Of a stretch of 64,000 bases of DNA, positions 45,722 to 54,371 are shown piece by piece. A program made the position numbers and the translations under genes. Where the stretch lies: the NCBI GenBank assembly GCA_937969505.1, contig CALBWA010000013.1, forward strand, positions 124,001-188,000. The letters are read 5' to 3'. Position 1 is the first letter of the stretch, and the number at the start of each line of letters is the position of its first letter. The DNA is from an uncultured Erythrobacter sp. (lineage in GTDB: Bacteria; Pseudomonadota; Alphaproteobacteria; Sphingomonadales; Sphingomonadaceae). The notes under the pieces are model-generated. The model worked only from the letters and a program-made list of their open reading frames with translations, was not told the DNA's origin and ran no database searches.

Positions 45722-47142
45722 GCCAATCGGTGACGAAAATTGCTCTAATCGCAGCGTCGACCGCGCTCCTGGCCTCATGCGTATCTGTCAGTGCCGTCAA
45801 TGACGATGTGGCTGTGCAGCGTGCCAGCGAGAGCATTCCGACCTTCCCCCCTGAGTGGACATCGGCTCGCGAAAAACTGGGTGATGTTCAAGTCGGCTGG
45901 ATCGCAGCCTTTGAAGACCCAGCCCTTGAGCAGCTTGTCGAAGAAGCTCAACGCAACAACCGCAATCTGCTGGCAGCAGCAGCCAATGTTCGCCGCTCAT
46001 GGGCGCTTGCGCGACAGGCAGGTGCGCCGCTTCTCCCCGCCGTTGGAGCGAGCGCTGGTGCATCGCGGCAAGGCCCCCTTGAAGGACCGGGTGATTTCTC
46101 AAGCTTTGATGCTGGCATTCAAGTTTCTTACGAGGTCGATCTGTGGAACCGGATTGCTGCGGGGCAAGCTGCTGCTGTCGCAGGCGCAGAGGCCGCCGAG
46201 GCGGATTACCGTTTCACTCAATACTCCATCGCCGCAGCGGTAGCCCGTAGCTACTTTCTCGCCATTGAAGCGCAGGAACAAGTGGCCGTTGCCCGCAGCG
46301 TCACCGATGCACTCTCCGAGATTTTCCGCATTGTAGAGCTGCGGTATCGTTATGGCTTTGCTTCGGCTTTTGACGTGTCTCTTGCCCGCGCTGATCTGGA
46401 AACCGCCAAGGATAGTCTGGCAGCAGCCAAGAATGGCGAGATAGAAGCTTTGCGCGCTCTTGAAGCATTGGTTGGCCGCTACCCAAGCGGGCTGGTCGAC
46501 ACGGCGCAGCAGCTGCCGCAACAACCGGCGCCTCCAGGTGCAGGACTGCCGTCTGAATTGCTGGAGCGTCGACCCGATTTGATCGCTGCAGAGCGGGACA
46601 TTGCCGCTGCGCTAAATGCTAGGTCACAAGCTCGCGCCGCCCGCCTGCCCAGCCTTTCTCTTTCCGGCAGCATTGGCGGTGCTTCAAACCAGCTTGAGAA
46701 CGTGCTCGATCCGTCCAATGTGGCATGGGCGCTCGCCAGCAATATCCTCGCGCCGATCTTTCAGGGCGGCGCGCTCGATGCTGCGGTCGACGTGAGCGAG
46801 GCTGATGTTGATGCGGTCGTGGCGATTTACGCTGATACGGCGATTACTGCCTTTAACGAGGTTGAAGCAGCCTTGGATCGCGGTGTTTATCTGCGTGACC
46901 GGCGTGAGGCTCTTGAGCAATCGGCGGAAGAATCGCGCAACGCCCTGCGCCTGTCGAACCTGCAGTATCGCGAGGGTGAGATTGACCTGATTGACGTGCT
47001 GAGCATTCAGCAAAGAGTCTTCGGCGCAGAAAGCAGTCTGCTTGCGATCAAGCGTGCGCAGCTCAACCAGTATATCGAGCTGAGCCTCGCGCTAGGTGGT
47101 GACTGGCAAACCGCACCATTGGCGGAACAGGCAGGCGAATAG
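45718..47142 (+). CDS. NodT-family outer-membrane efflux channel
   Basis: 474-residue TolC-type channel with a lipobox (ALLASC). Two OEP repeats are seen (residues about 60-250 and 270-465), with 'LEERRPDLIAAERDIAAALNARSQARAARLPSLSLSG'-type second-repeat signature. It completes the tripartite pump. Start overlaps the permease stop; GltS follows 6 nt after its stop. Confidence 0.92.
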   Translation: MSQSVTKIALIAASTALLASCVSVSAVNDDVAVQRASESIPTFPPEWTSAREKLGDVQVGWIAAFEDPALEQLVEEAQRNNRNLLAAAANVRRSWALARQAGAPLLPAVGASAGASRQGPLEGPGDFSSFDAGIQVSYEVDLWNRIAAGQAAAVAGAEAAEADYRFTQYSIAAAVARSYFLAIEAQEQVAVARSVTDALSEIFRIVELRYRYGFASAFDVSLARADLETAKDSLAAAKNGEIEALRALEALVGRYPSGLVDTAQQLPQQPAPPGAGLPSELLERRPDLIAAERDIAAALNARSQARAARLPSLSLSGSIGGASNQLENVLDPSNVAWALASNILAPIFQGGALDAAVDVSEADVDAVVAIYADTAITAFNEVEAALDRGVYLRDRREALEQSAEESRNALRLSNLQYREGEIDLIDVLSIQQRVFGAESSLLAIKRAQLNQYIELSLALGGDWQTAPLAEQAGE

Positions 47143-47148
47143 CACGCC

Positions 47149-48366
47149 ATGGAGATCGTCGGAGGCAATACACTTCAGCTCGACGATTTCGTCACACTAA
47201 CGCTTGGCATCATCGTTTTGTTCGCCGGGATCACCGTGACAAACCGGATCGCGTTCCTGCAGAAATACAACATCCCGGAGCCTGTGACCGGCGGGATTGT
47301 CGCCTCGGTGCTTGGCCTACTCGCATATCTCATATTCGACTTTGAGATAGAGTTCAGCCTCTATGCTCGCGATATTTTCCTGATCTATTTCTTCACTGCT
47401 ATCGGTATCAATGCCCGCCTTGCCCAACTGCTTGCCGGCGGCAAGCCGCTCCTCATCCTGCTGGGTTTGACGCTTGCCTATTTGGCGCTGCAAGACGGGG
47501 TTGGGTATGCCGCTGCCTCGGCTATGGGTCAGCCTAGCGGTGTTGGCGTATTGGTGGGCTCAGCCTCGCTAGCGGGCGGGCACGGGACAGCGATTGCATG
47601 GGCCCCTACCATTGCCGAGCAGCAGAACGTGACAAATGCGCTAGAGATTGGTGTTGCGGCAGCCACGATCGGGCTGGTGATCGCCAGTCTGCTGGGCGGG
47701 CCAATCGCGAAGTTCCTGCTGACGCGCTATCACCTCAAGACTGAAGACGAAGGCGATTTGCTTGTTGGGATCGAGCGCGACAAGCAGGACGCAACATCTA
47801 TCACCCACCTCAATTTGATGGGCGCGATCCTTGTCATCCATATCGCCATGATACTTGGCTTTGTGCTCAATGAGATTATCGCAGAGCTCGGGCTCAAACT
47901 GCCGTTGTTTGTCTCATGCATGATCGCCGCGATCCTGATGACCAATACCATTCCCATGATTTTCAAACGTATCGCTTGGCCAACGGGATCGAAGGCGCTG
48001 GCTCTGATCTCGGATTTCTCGCTCGGCCTGTTTATCGCCATGTCCTTGATGGGCATGAAGCTATGGGAAGTCGCCGGGCTGGCCGGGCCGCTCTTTGGCA
48101 TTCTCGCCGCGCAAGTGGTCGTCGCGGTTTTGTTCATCCTGTTCGTCGTCTTCCCGCTCATGGGAAGAAACTATTTTGCCGCAGTCCTATCAGCAGGCTT
48201 TGCGGGCTTCTGCCTTGGCGCAACGCCGACCGCGATCGCCAACATGTCCGCTGTCACCAAGACGCACGGCCCCGCACCGACCGCGTTCATCATCGTCCCA
48301 TTGGTTGGCGCATTTTTTGTCGATGTCGCCAACGCCTTCCTCATCCAGTTCTTTCTTTCGCTTTGA
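47149..48366 (+). CDS. gltS: GltS-type sodium/glutamate symporter
   Basis: 405-residue membrane protein with about ten helices. The GltS hallmark 'GSASLAGGHGTAIAWAPTI' and 'CLGATPTAIANMSAVTKTHGPAPTAFIIVPLVGAFFVDVANAF' are unmistakable. It would import glutamate with sodium. Its place 6 nt after an efflux operon is unusual and suggests cotranscription, possibly because glutamate contributes to acid or osmotic stress survival. This link is inferred. Confidence 0.92.
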   Translation: MEIVGGNTLQLDDFVTLTLGIIVLFAGITVTNRIAFLQKYNIPEPVTGGIVASVLGLLAYLIFDFEIEFSLYARDIFLIYFFTAIGINARLAQLLAGGKPLLILLGLTLAYLALQDGVGYAAASAMGQPSGVGVLVGSASLAGGHGTAIAWAPTIAEQQNVTNALEIGVAAATIGLVIASLLGGPIAKFLLTRYHLKTEDEGDLLVGIERDKQDATSITHLNLMGAILVIHIAMILGFVLNEIIAELGLKLPLFVSCMIAAILMTNTIPMIFKRIAWPTGSKALALISDFSLGLFIAMSLMGMKLWEVAGLAGPLFGILAAQVVVAVLFILFVVFPLMGRNYFAAVLSAGFAGFCLGATPTAIANMSAVTKTHGPAPTAFIIVPLVGAFFVDVANAFLIQFFLSL

Positions 48367-48393
48367 CTTTCAAACTTCGACCAGGAGATACCC

Positions 48394-48975
48394 ATGCGTA
48401 GACTTATGATTGCAATCGCCGCTTCGAGCTTAGCTTTGGCAGGGTGCGCCACGACAGGGTCGCCGATCACTACTGACTTCGATCAGGCGCAGGATTTCTC
48501 CAGCTACAAGACTTTCGCGTGGGCTGGTGAGCGGCCTATGTTGGCATTTGGTGACCGCCTCATTCCCGCAGCTATCCAATCTGAGGTCGCGGATTCGATC
48601 AAAGAAGATCTTGCGGCAAAAGGCTATAGTTTCACTGAGGATCTGGCTGAAGCAGACTTTGCGGTCTCCTTCACAATTGGAACGAGGGACAGCATCGAGT
48701 TTCGCGAACCGCTTGGGGCCTTTTGGGAGAATAGCGCGAGCTGGCGCTGGGGTGGCCGCTTCTGGCCCTCTGTTCGCACACCGACGATTTCTCGCATGGA
48801 GTTTCGCGAGTATACGGAAGGAACGCTTTCGGTTGACGTCTACGATGTGAGCCGCAAGTCGCCCGTTTGGCATGGCGTTGGTAGCCGCAATCTGTCACGC
48901 TCTGAAATCCGTGGACGAACCAACACCGCCGCCGAGGATGTGAAAACGATCCTGGCAGGATTTCCACCCAGCTGA
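48394..48975 (+). CDS. DUF4136 lipoprotein
   Basis: 193 residues. Lipobox LALAGC, then a DUF4136 domain ('TDFDQAQDFSSYKTFAWAG', 'IKEDLAAKGYSFTEDLAEADFAVSFTIG', 'LSVDVYDVSRKSPVWHGVGSRNLS'). The family is lipid-anchored and of unknown function. A good AGGAG ribosome site precedes it. It follows GltS after 27 nt. Confidence 0.9.
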   Translation: MRRLMIAIAASSLALAGCATTGSPITTDFDQAQDFSSYKTFAWAGERPMLAFGDRLIPAAIQSEVADSIKEDLAAKGYSFTEDLAEADFAVSFTIGTRDSIEFREPLGAFWENSASWRWGGRFWPSVRTPTISRMEFREYTEGTLSVDVYDVSRKSPVWHGVGSRNLSRSEIRGRTNTAAEDVKTILAGFPPS

Positions 48976-48988
48976 GGTTTGTAAGAAA

Positions 48989-49504
48989 ATGTCAGAAGCA
49001 AGCTCAAGAAATGAGACATTTGCCCTGCTCAAGGACAGCCTTGATGAGGCGCAAATTTCTGTGCGCGCATACGACACCAAGGCGCAAATTGTGGGTGTCG
49101 GCTATATCTTTGCGCTGAATGTAATCGGCGACATTGCGCGGCTTTCGCCAGACTCAAGCGCGGGCGGTTTCGCCACGATCATCGCCGCTTGGGTGCTCGT
49201 TATCGTCCCGATCGCTCTGTTCGGTTACGTTCTCTACCCCGTTCGCAAATCAGAGGCGGATGAGACTGATGACGGCCGCAAGCACATCTTCTTCCTGCAC
49301 CCAGGGCGGTATGGTTCGGCGGAGCAGCTCATCTCAGCAGCGCGCGACTGTGACCCAGTCGATGAGATCGCACATGAACTGATCGAAATTTCATTGCTAC
49401 GGGAAAGTAAACGCAAGCGTTTTGTCACTGCGCTTGCGTCAGCAGGGATTACATTTGCAGTGCTGTTCGCAAGCCAACTCTTGATGAGTGCGGGTTTGCT
49501 GTGA
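48989..49504 (+). CDS. PycTM-like (Pycsar effector-type) membrane protein
   Basis: 171 residues. Predicted helices: one at about 30-55 ('AQIVGVGYIFALNVIGDIA'), one at 65-85 ('IIAAWVLVIVPIALFGYVLY') and one at the C-terminus ('FVTALASAGITFAVLFASQLLM'). The D-x-K-A motif in 'RAYDTKAQIVGVG' and the late 'ELIEISLLRESKRKRF' resemble the PycTM/DUF5706 and SLATT membrane-effector families, which disrupt membranes in cyclic-nucleotide-triggered phage defence. No nucleotide cyclase is adjacent, so it may be an orphan or a stress protein. Homology is by eye. Confidence 0.55.
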   Translation: MSEASSRNETFALLKDSLDEAQISVRAYDTKAQIVGVGYIFALNVIGDIARLSPDSSAGGFATIIAAWVLVIVPIALFGYVLYPVRKSEADETDDGRKHIFFLHPGRYGSAEQLISAARDCDPVDEIAHELIEISLLRESKRKRFVTALASAGITFAVLFASQLLMSAGLL

Positions 49505-49511
49505 GCCGCAC

Positions 49512-49856
49512 CTAAGACGAATGCATATGGGTCTTGAGAATATCCAAGGCCTTGGCATCAGGCTTATCAAGGCATTCCTGCATCGTGTTGATCACGGCCA
49601 CTTGCACCGCGCGGGGTGACATCGTGGCTTCGCCTTTTGCGCCGCTGGCATAGCCATACAGCAGAACTAGCGCGAAGGCTCGGTCATCTTCGCCCAGCGT
49701 CACAACATCCCAGCAGCGAAGCTCAGCAAGTGAGAGAGTTTCAGTCGATTCAAGGCCAGATGTTTGGCCTTCAGCTGCCTCGTCTTGTGCGGCTACCGGG
49801 GCAGCTACAATCGCGGCTGCAGCAATCGAAAGTCCGAGTGTTTGAAGTATTTTCAT
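49512..49856 (-). CDS. HdeA-like periplasmic acid-chaperone-type protein
   Basis: 114 residues with a signal peptide ('LGLSIAAAAIVAAPVAAQ'). The mature part has two cysteines ('LAELRCWDV...INTMQECLDK') spaced as in the HdeA/HdeB family, and a 'GYASGAKGE' middle also common there. HdeA-type proteins bind unfolded periplasmic proteins at low pH. The track GTG start is 2 codons upstream; ATG 49856 has AGGAG at 8 nt. It converges on the preceding operon (7 nt between stops). Confidence 0.7.
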   Translation of the reverse strand: MKILQTLGLSIAAAAIVAAPVAAQDEAAEGQTSGLESTETLSLAELRCWDVVTLGEDDRAFALVLLYGYASGAKGEATMSPRAVQVAVINTMQECLDKPDAKALDILKTHMHSS

Positions 49857-49867
49857 TGTCACTGCTC

Positions 49868-50287
49868 CTACCGTGCCGAAGCCATACAGGCGTCTAGCTC
49901 AAGGCGATAAATGCGCGCCTTGCGTCGTTCTTCTTTGCGCGCTTCACCGCGTTTGATTGCGCCAACAATACCGCCAATGATCGCGCCGCGTCGTTCGGCA
50001 CGCTTGCGTTCGTTGCGACTGTCACCGGAAAGGATTGAACCAAGCGCTCCAAGGCCCGAACCTTTCGCCGCGCCTTCGAGCGCGCCACCCGGCAGGTAAC
50101 GATCTGGCACCCGGCCTCTATATCCTGAAAAGCCCACCGCTCGTTCGTGGCAATATCGGTAATTGTCTCGCTCATCGTAGCGGTCATATCGCCCCTGAGC
50201 GCTCGCTGACGAAGCCACAAGCGCGATCACCGCCGCAGTAGCTAATCCTATCGCGCGTGATTGGGAGCTTGTTTTCGCTTTCGGCAT
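49868..50287 (-). CDS. Exported glycine-rich protein
   Basis: 139 residues from the ATG at 50287, which has GGAGG at 6 nt; the track start runs 75 codons upstream into the LuxR gene region. A signal peptide (AIGLATAAVIALVASSASA) is followed by 'YRYCHERAVGFSGYRG' and a glycine-zipper-like stretch 'GGALEGAAKGSGLGALGSILSGD', then 'GAIIGGIVGAIKRGEARKEERR'. Glycine-zipper proteins often sit in membranes. Function unknown. It is upstream of the HdeA-like gene on the same strand, 11 nt apart. Confidence 0.7.
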   Translation of the reverse strand: MPKAKTSSQSRAIGLATAAVIALVASSASAQGRYDRYDERDNYRYCHERAVGFSGYRGRVPDRYLPGGALEGAAKGSGLGALGSILSGDSRNERKRAERRGAIIGGIVGAIKRGEARKEERRKARIYRLELDACMASAR

Positions 50288-50414
50288 TTCAATCCTCCCT
50301 GTGGCACAAGCAAAGAGCTTATCCTGATCTATGGAATTGTCTATCAGAAGCTGCCGAAACACCGTGTCCTGCAACTTTCCGACAAAAGCTCGCGAAAGTC
50401 CGTATAGTTGCCGA

Positions 50415-51173
50415 ATGCATGGCAATCGCTCAACTGTTTCAGACATCACAGACGATGTGACAACAGCCTTCCAAAGAGAAGTCGTCCGGTGTGAGCGGAT
50501 TGCCAGTCTCAATCAGCTTTGCTTGCGATTTGCCAGCCGCATAGGCGCAAAAGCGCTCGCTTATCATCACTTGCCAGCAATCGGTTCGCCAGATCCGATC
50601 GGCCTCAATGTCATATGCGTCGGTTTTCCAGCCGAACTTGTAAGCCACTTTGAAGACAATCGCTTGATACGGATCGAGCCGACCATCCACGAGATATTGT
50701 CAGGCGGGAAAGCGCGGTGGTGGGATGACACCGGGCCCCCGAAGAAAATGAGCAAAGCCGAACGCGAATACCTCGAGTATGCGGCAAGCAAGGTCGGTGT
50801 AGGGCTGCATCTTCCTGCTTACGGTCCGCGCGGGCGAGAAGGATACATATCAATTGGTTTTGGCGACCAAAAACCTGATTTCGATGATGAAGTGATGGGA
50901 GCTTTGCAGCTCTGCTGCCAACTCGCGCATCAGCACTATTGCCGGTTGTTGTATAAGCCCCTCGCGCCGCGTGTGCGCTTGTCACCGCGTGAGAGGGAAA
51001 TCCTCTCCTGGGTCGCGGAAGGCAAGAGCAATGGCGTGATCGCAGAGATCCTGCAGATCTCAGAAACCAGCGTGATAACCTATCTGGAGCGCGCCTTCAG
51101 AAAGCTCGAAGTCGGCAACCGTGTGACAGCCGCAATGCGCGCATCAACGCTCGGCGAGCTCCGGCATATGTGA
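50415..51173 (+). CDS. LuxR-family regulator with divergent autoinducer-type domain
   Basis: 252 residues. The N-terminal domain resembles an autoinducer-binding domain but is divergent: 'YHHLPAIGSPDPIGLNVICVGFPAELVSHF...RIEPTIHE' and 'ARWWDD' replace usual W/Y positions. The C-terminus is a clear GerE helix-turn-helix ('LSPREREILSWVAEGKSNGVIAEILQISETSVITYLERAFRKL'). No luxI is in the window, so it would be a LuxR solo. The start at 50415 (MHGNRSTVSD) is a choice among several ATGs. It diverges from the glycine-rich gene. Confidence 0.85.
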   Translation: MHGNRSTVSDITDDVTTAFQREVVRCERIASLNQLCLRFASRIGAKALAYHHLPAIGSPDPIGLNVICVGFPAELVSHFEDNRLIRIEPTIHEILSGGKARWWDDTGPPKKMSKAEREYLEYAASKVGVGLHLPAYGPRGREGYISIGFGDQKPDFDDEVMGALQLCCQLAHQHYCRLLYKPLAPRVRLSPREREILSWVAEGKSNGVIAEILQISETSVITYLERAFRKLEVGNRVTAAMRASTLGELRHM

Positions 51174-51424
51174 GGCTTCGCGGGTGGATTTGGTGTGCCT
51201 TGAACAGACGTCGGAATGGCCGCTTCCACTCCCAGAATGCGACGTTCGGCGATGGCTTGATGTGGGCCGATTGCTGTCAGGCTGCTTTTGGCCAATCACA
51301 GCTATAAACCAGACATTTTGCTTACGACCTATTTGCGGACACAAAAGGCCAATGAGCAGAATTACCCCCGCTTCTCGGTGTTGGCACCGAATCTAGCTCG
51401 CAATGAGCAATTTTCTTCCGCCCG
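51174..51424. other. Intergenic region, nothing recognised
   Basis: 251 nt between the LuxR gene and the MarR gene, which end toward each other. No gene, strong terminator or operator was seen. A stretch around 51205-51290 (ATGGCCGCTTCCACTC...GCGACGTTCGGC) loosely resembles other intergenic stretches in this window near 40915 and 57540. Confidence 0.4.
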
Positions 51425-51898
51425 TTAGGCATCGCCCAGATTGCTCTGCATTGCGGCCAAGGTGGACTTGAACGTTTCCAAGTCCTCGCCCTTTATTCCC
51501 GCAAGCAAGCGCGCATAGACCTGATCCGCTTCGACTCGCATCTGTGGGAGTAACTCGATTGCAGCGGGTCGCAGGTGCACCTGCCACACTCGGCGGTCGT
51601 TTTTGGCGCTGCGCCGTTCTACCAGGCCCAACTCTTCTAGTCGGTCAATAGCCTGTCCGATGCTTGCACGCTCCAGCTCCAGCTTCCCGGCCAGTTCGGT
51701 CTGGGTCATGCCGGGTGTGCGGTAGAGATAGGCCAATGCGCGCCACTGGGTGCGAGTGAGTCCAAACTGTTCGACTGAGGTATCGAAGGTTCGGCGCAAT
51801 CGTCTTGTCAGCTCTTCCAAGAGAAAAACCAACCGGTCTTGATCGGTCAGGAATGCCGCCGCTTTTTCATCGGGATCGTGGTCGAGCTTTGTTGCCAT
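51425..51898 (-). CDS. MarR-family repressor
   Basis: 157 residues. The winged helix is 'LTRTQWRALAYLYRTPGMTQTELAGKLELERASIGQAIDRLEELGLVERRSAKNDRRVWQVHL'. It faces the hydrolase operon, with a perfect palindromic operator in between, so it probably represses itself and that operon and is released by a ligand (typically a phenolic or hydrophobic compound). The start at 51898 (MATKLDHD) has AAGG upstream. Confidence 0.92.
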   Translation of the reverse strand: MATKLDHDPDEKAAAFLTDQDRLVFLLEELTRRLRRTFDTSVEQFGLTRTQWRALAYLYRTPGMTQTELAGKLELERASIGQAIDRLEELGLVERRSAKNDRRVWQVHLRPAAIELLPQMRVEADQVYARLLAGIKGEDLETFKSTLAAMQSNLGDA

Positions 51899-51942
51899 GC
51901 AAGGCACCTTAACACAGCATCGGTTTAGATAAAGTCATTTAC

Positions 51943-51958
51943 TGTAAAGCAATTTACA
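51943..51958. promoter_or_regulatory. MarR operator palindrome
   Basis: TGTAAA-GCAA-TTTACA is a perfect 6+6 palindrome with a 4-nt centre, in the divergent region between the marR-type gene and the hydrolase operon. A further TTTAC precedes it. Length and symmetry suit a MarR dimer. Confidence 0.8.
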
Positions 51959-51975
51959 ATATAGTGGCTTGCGAT

Positions 51976-52863
51976 ATGGAGATTTTGACCACCAGAATTG
52001 ATGGAGCGGGAGGACTCTCCCTTGCCGCAGAGGCGGTTGGTGACGAGGGTGCGATGCCCATCCTGCTGGCACATGGCGGCGGGCAGACGCGCCGTGCGTG
52101 GAAGCGCGTGACAGGTGATCTGGCCAAAGCTGGCTACCGCGCAATTGCGATCGATATGCGCGGTCATGGCGACAGCGATTGGGCTGCGAGCGGAGCATAC
52201 GATTTTCGAGACTTCGCTTCTGACCTCGTTGCAATCGCCTCGCAGATGGACCGCGCCCCAGCGCTAGTGGGTGCTTCTCTCGGTGGAATCGCCGGAATGA
52301 TCGCCGAAGGGCATCTTGCGCCAGACAGCTTTGCATCAATGACTCTTGTCGACATCGCGCCGCGTATGGAACCGGGCGGTGTGATGCGTGTGGTCGGTTT
52401 CATGGAAGAGCACGTCGAGACTGGTTTTTCTTCGCCTGAAGAAGCGGCAGAAGTCATCGCGAGCTACATGCCGCATCGCCGTAAGCGCAGGGCTGGAGAA
52501 GGTCTACGGCGCTATTTGCGGCAGAAGGAAGACGGTCGTTACTATTGGCACTGGGACCCAGCCTTTATCCGCAATATCATGACCGCGAAGCGAAGCGATC
52601 CGGCTCATCAGGATCGGCAATTCGATGCGCTAAGCGATGCGGCCAGTCGACTCTCGCTGCCGCTGCATCTCATTCGTGGAGGATCGAGCGATCTAGTTTC
52701 CGAAGAGGCGGTGGCGCATTTGCGCGACCTAGTCCCGCACACCGAATATTCCGACATCGCAGACGCAACGCATATGGTCGTGGGTGACGCCAACGATGCC
52801 TTTTCGGCAGCGATCCTCGATTTCCTAACCCGCCATCATCCACCCCAAGGTGCTACAGCATGA
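51976..52863 (+). CDS. Alpha/beta hydrolase
   Basis: 295 residues, cytoplasmic. The oxyanion segment is 'ILLAHGGGQTRRAW', the nucleophile is in 'LVGASLGGIAG', the acid may be in 'LIRGGSSDLV' and the base histidine in 'ADATHMVVGD'. 'AIDMRGHGDSD' is the usual epoxide-hydrolase/haloperoxidase-type loop. The start may be ATG 51976 or GTG 51964. First gene of a tightly packed operon with a PaaI-type thioesterase and an RND pump, so a hydrophobic ester or CoA-linked substrate is plausible. Confidence 0.88.
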   Translation: MEILTTRIDGAGGLSLAAEAVGDEGAMPILLAHGGGQTRRAWKRVTGDLAKAGYRAIAIDMRGHGDSDWAASGAYDFRDFASDLVAIASQMDRAPALVGASLGGIAGMIAEGHLAPDSFASMTLVDIAPRMEPGGVMRVVGFMEEHVETGFSSPEEAAEVIASYMPHRRKRRAGEGLRRYLRQKEDGRYYWHWDPAFIRNIMTAKRSDPAHQDRQFDALSDAASRLSLPLHLIRGGSSDLVSEEAVAHLRDLVPHTEYSDIADATHMVVGDANDAFSAAILDFLTRHHPPQGATA

Positions 52864-53273
52864 GCAAGGAGCAGGGTCCAATCGATCGCGAACGCCTTGA
52901 TGAGCTGTTGCGGATTGCTCCATTTCATCAATGGCTTGGCCTGACGGTAAAGTCGTGTTCGAGCGAGCAGATTGAGCTGGAAATGCCATGGCGCGAAGAG
53001 ATCATCTCGAACCCGATGATCGGTTCAGTTCATGGCGGGGTGCTTGCTTCGCTGATTGACCTCACCGGGCTTTACACTTTGCTCTCGCAAGGCGTGACAG
53101 CGAAAGCGACCGCCGATCTTAGAGTTGACTATCATCGCCCGGCGACTTCTGGGCCGCTCACTGTGACCGGCCAAGTGGTCAAGGTCGGAAGGCAAATCTC
53201 AGTTGCCGAAAGCCGGATAGTTGGACCGGAAGGCAAACTGATCGCCAGCGGCAGGGGGGCCTACATATGTTAG
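52860..53273 (+). CDS. PaaI-type hotdog thioesterase
   Basis: 137 residues with the hotdog signature 'ISNPMIGSVHGGVLASLIDLTGLYTLL' (HGG) and 'TADLRVDYHRPATSGPLTVTGQVVKVGRQISVAES'. It would hydrolyse an acyl- or aryl-CoA thioester. Its ATG overlaps the hydrolase stop, and its stop overlaps the adaptor start by 7 nt, indicating tight coupling. Confidence 0.9.
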   Translation: MSKEQGPIDRERLDELLRIAPFHQWLGLTVKSCSSEQIELEMPWREEIISNPMIGSVHGGVLASLIDLTGLYTLLSQGVTAKATADLRVDYHRPATSGPLTVTGQVVKVGRQISVAESRIVGPEGKLIASGRGAYIC

Positions 53274-54370
53274 CGCGCGCCACTCTAGCTGCTTTCTGTT
53301 TGGCTCTTGCCGCATGCTCCGGTGATGTGGCCGAAATCGAGGCCGACCAAGAAACGCAGTCTGGTCCGCGCAAAGTTCAGACATTGGCCGTCGAAACCGA
53401 ATTGCTCGCCGACCCGGTGAAAGCATTCGGCACCATCGCGGCCAAGCAAAGCAGCTCGATCGGGGCGCTTGCAGAGGGGCCGGTTGAGCGCATTTTCGTG
53501 AAGGTCGGCGACAGGGTATCGCGCGGCCAACCGCTCTTTCGCATCCGTCAGGCTGACTACCAGCGGCGCGTGGCCGAAGCGCAGGCCGCCGTCGATCTCG
53601 CCAATGCCCAAGCGATCGAGGCAGAGCGGCGCTACGAACGGGTTATCGCGCTTGCACCTAAGGGTTTCGTATCAAAAGCGCAGGTCGATGCGGTCGAAAC
53701 GGAACTTGCCGTTGCGCGAGCGCAAAAAACACAAGCTTTGGCGGCGCTCGGCACCGCGCAGCAAGCGTTGTCCGATACCATCACGCGAGCGCCATACGAT
53801 GGCGTAGTTACAGCCAGGTTCGTCGATGAAGGGGTCTATCTCAACAACCGCTTTTCAATGGGAGGACAATCAGCGGCACTCCAATTGCAAGAACTCGGAA
53901 CGGTTGCCGCCATCGTGAACGCGCCGCAGGAATATGTTGACGTCTTCCGGCGAAATATGCCCGCTCGTGTCTACATCGAAGGGTTCGATGAGCCGCTCGA
54001 TAGCATTGTCTATATCATCAACGACCGGGTCGATCCCGAAAGCCGGATGGTCGAATTGCGGCTACCCATCGCCAATCCGAACTACCGCATAAGCTCCGGT
54101 CTGGCCGCGCGAGCCGAAATCGACGTGCCAACAGTGCAAGCTATCATTGTGCCACGCACTGCTATCCTCGGCGACAGCTCCGCTGCGCATGTCTTCGTGG
54201 TGGCCGATGGGAAAGCACAGCGCCAAGAAGTCACATTTGAGAGTCTCGATCTCGACCGCATTCGCATTCGAACGGGGCTGGAGCCGGGTGATGAGCTTGT
54301 CCTCGATCCGGGAGCTTCCTTACGAGACGGCGAGCTGGTAGAACCTCGCCAAACCGGCGACCTGAACTGA
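53267..54370 (+). CDS. RND efflux periplasmic adaptor (lipoprotein), second system
   Basis: 367 residues. Lipobox ALAAC, then a membrane-fusion body: 'GPVERIFVKVGDRVSRGQPLFRI' (lipoyl-like), helical hairpin (residues about 105-160), 'ITRAPYDGVVTARFV' and beta-barrel 'YRISSGLAARAEI'. It has a shorter hairpin than the first adaptor. It is part of the MarR-controlled operon and ends 1 nt before the permease. Confidence 0.9.
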   Translation: MLARATLAAFCLALAACSGDVAEIEADQETQSGPRKVQTLAVETELLADPVKAFGTIAAKQSSSIGALAEGPVERIFVKVGDRVSRGQPLFRIRQADYQRRVAEAQAAVDLANAQAIEAERRYERVIALAPKGFVSKAQVDAVETELAVARAQKTQALAALGTAQQALSDTITRAPYDGVVTARFVDEGVYLNNRFSMGGQSAALQLQELGTVAAIVNAPQEYVDVFRRNMPARVYIEGFDEPLDSIVYIINDRVDPESRMVELRLPIANPNYRISSGLAARAEIDVPTVQAIIVPRTAILGDSSAAHVFVVADGKAQRQEVTFESLDLDRIRIRTGLEPGDELVLDPGASLRDGELVEPRQTGDLN

Positions 54371-54371
54371 T

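Noticed and set aside
48989-49504. Complete Pycsar or CBASS defence operon
   Set aside because: Only a membrane-effector-like protein is seen. No cyclase or nucleotide-sensor gene is adjacent, so no defence system is claimed.
50331-51173. A complete quorum-sensing pair (luxI-luxR)
   Set aside because: The LuxR-type gene has no LuxI-like synthase nearby, and its ligand domain lacks several usual residues, so only a solo regulator is claimed.
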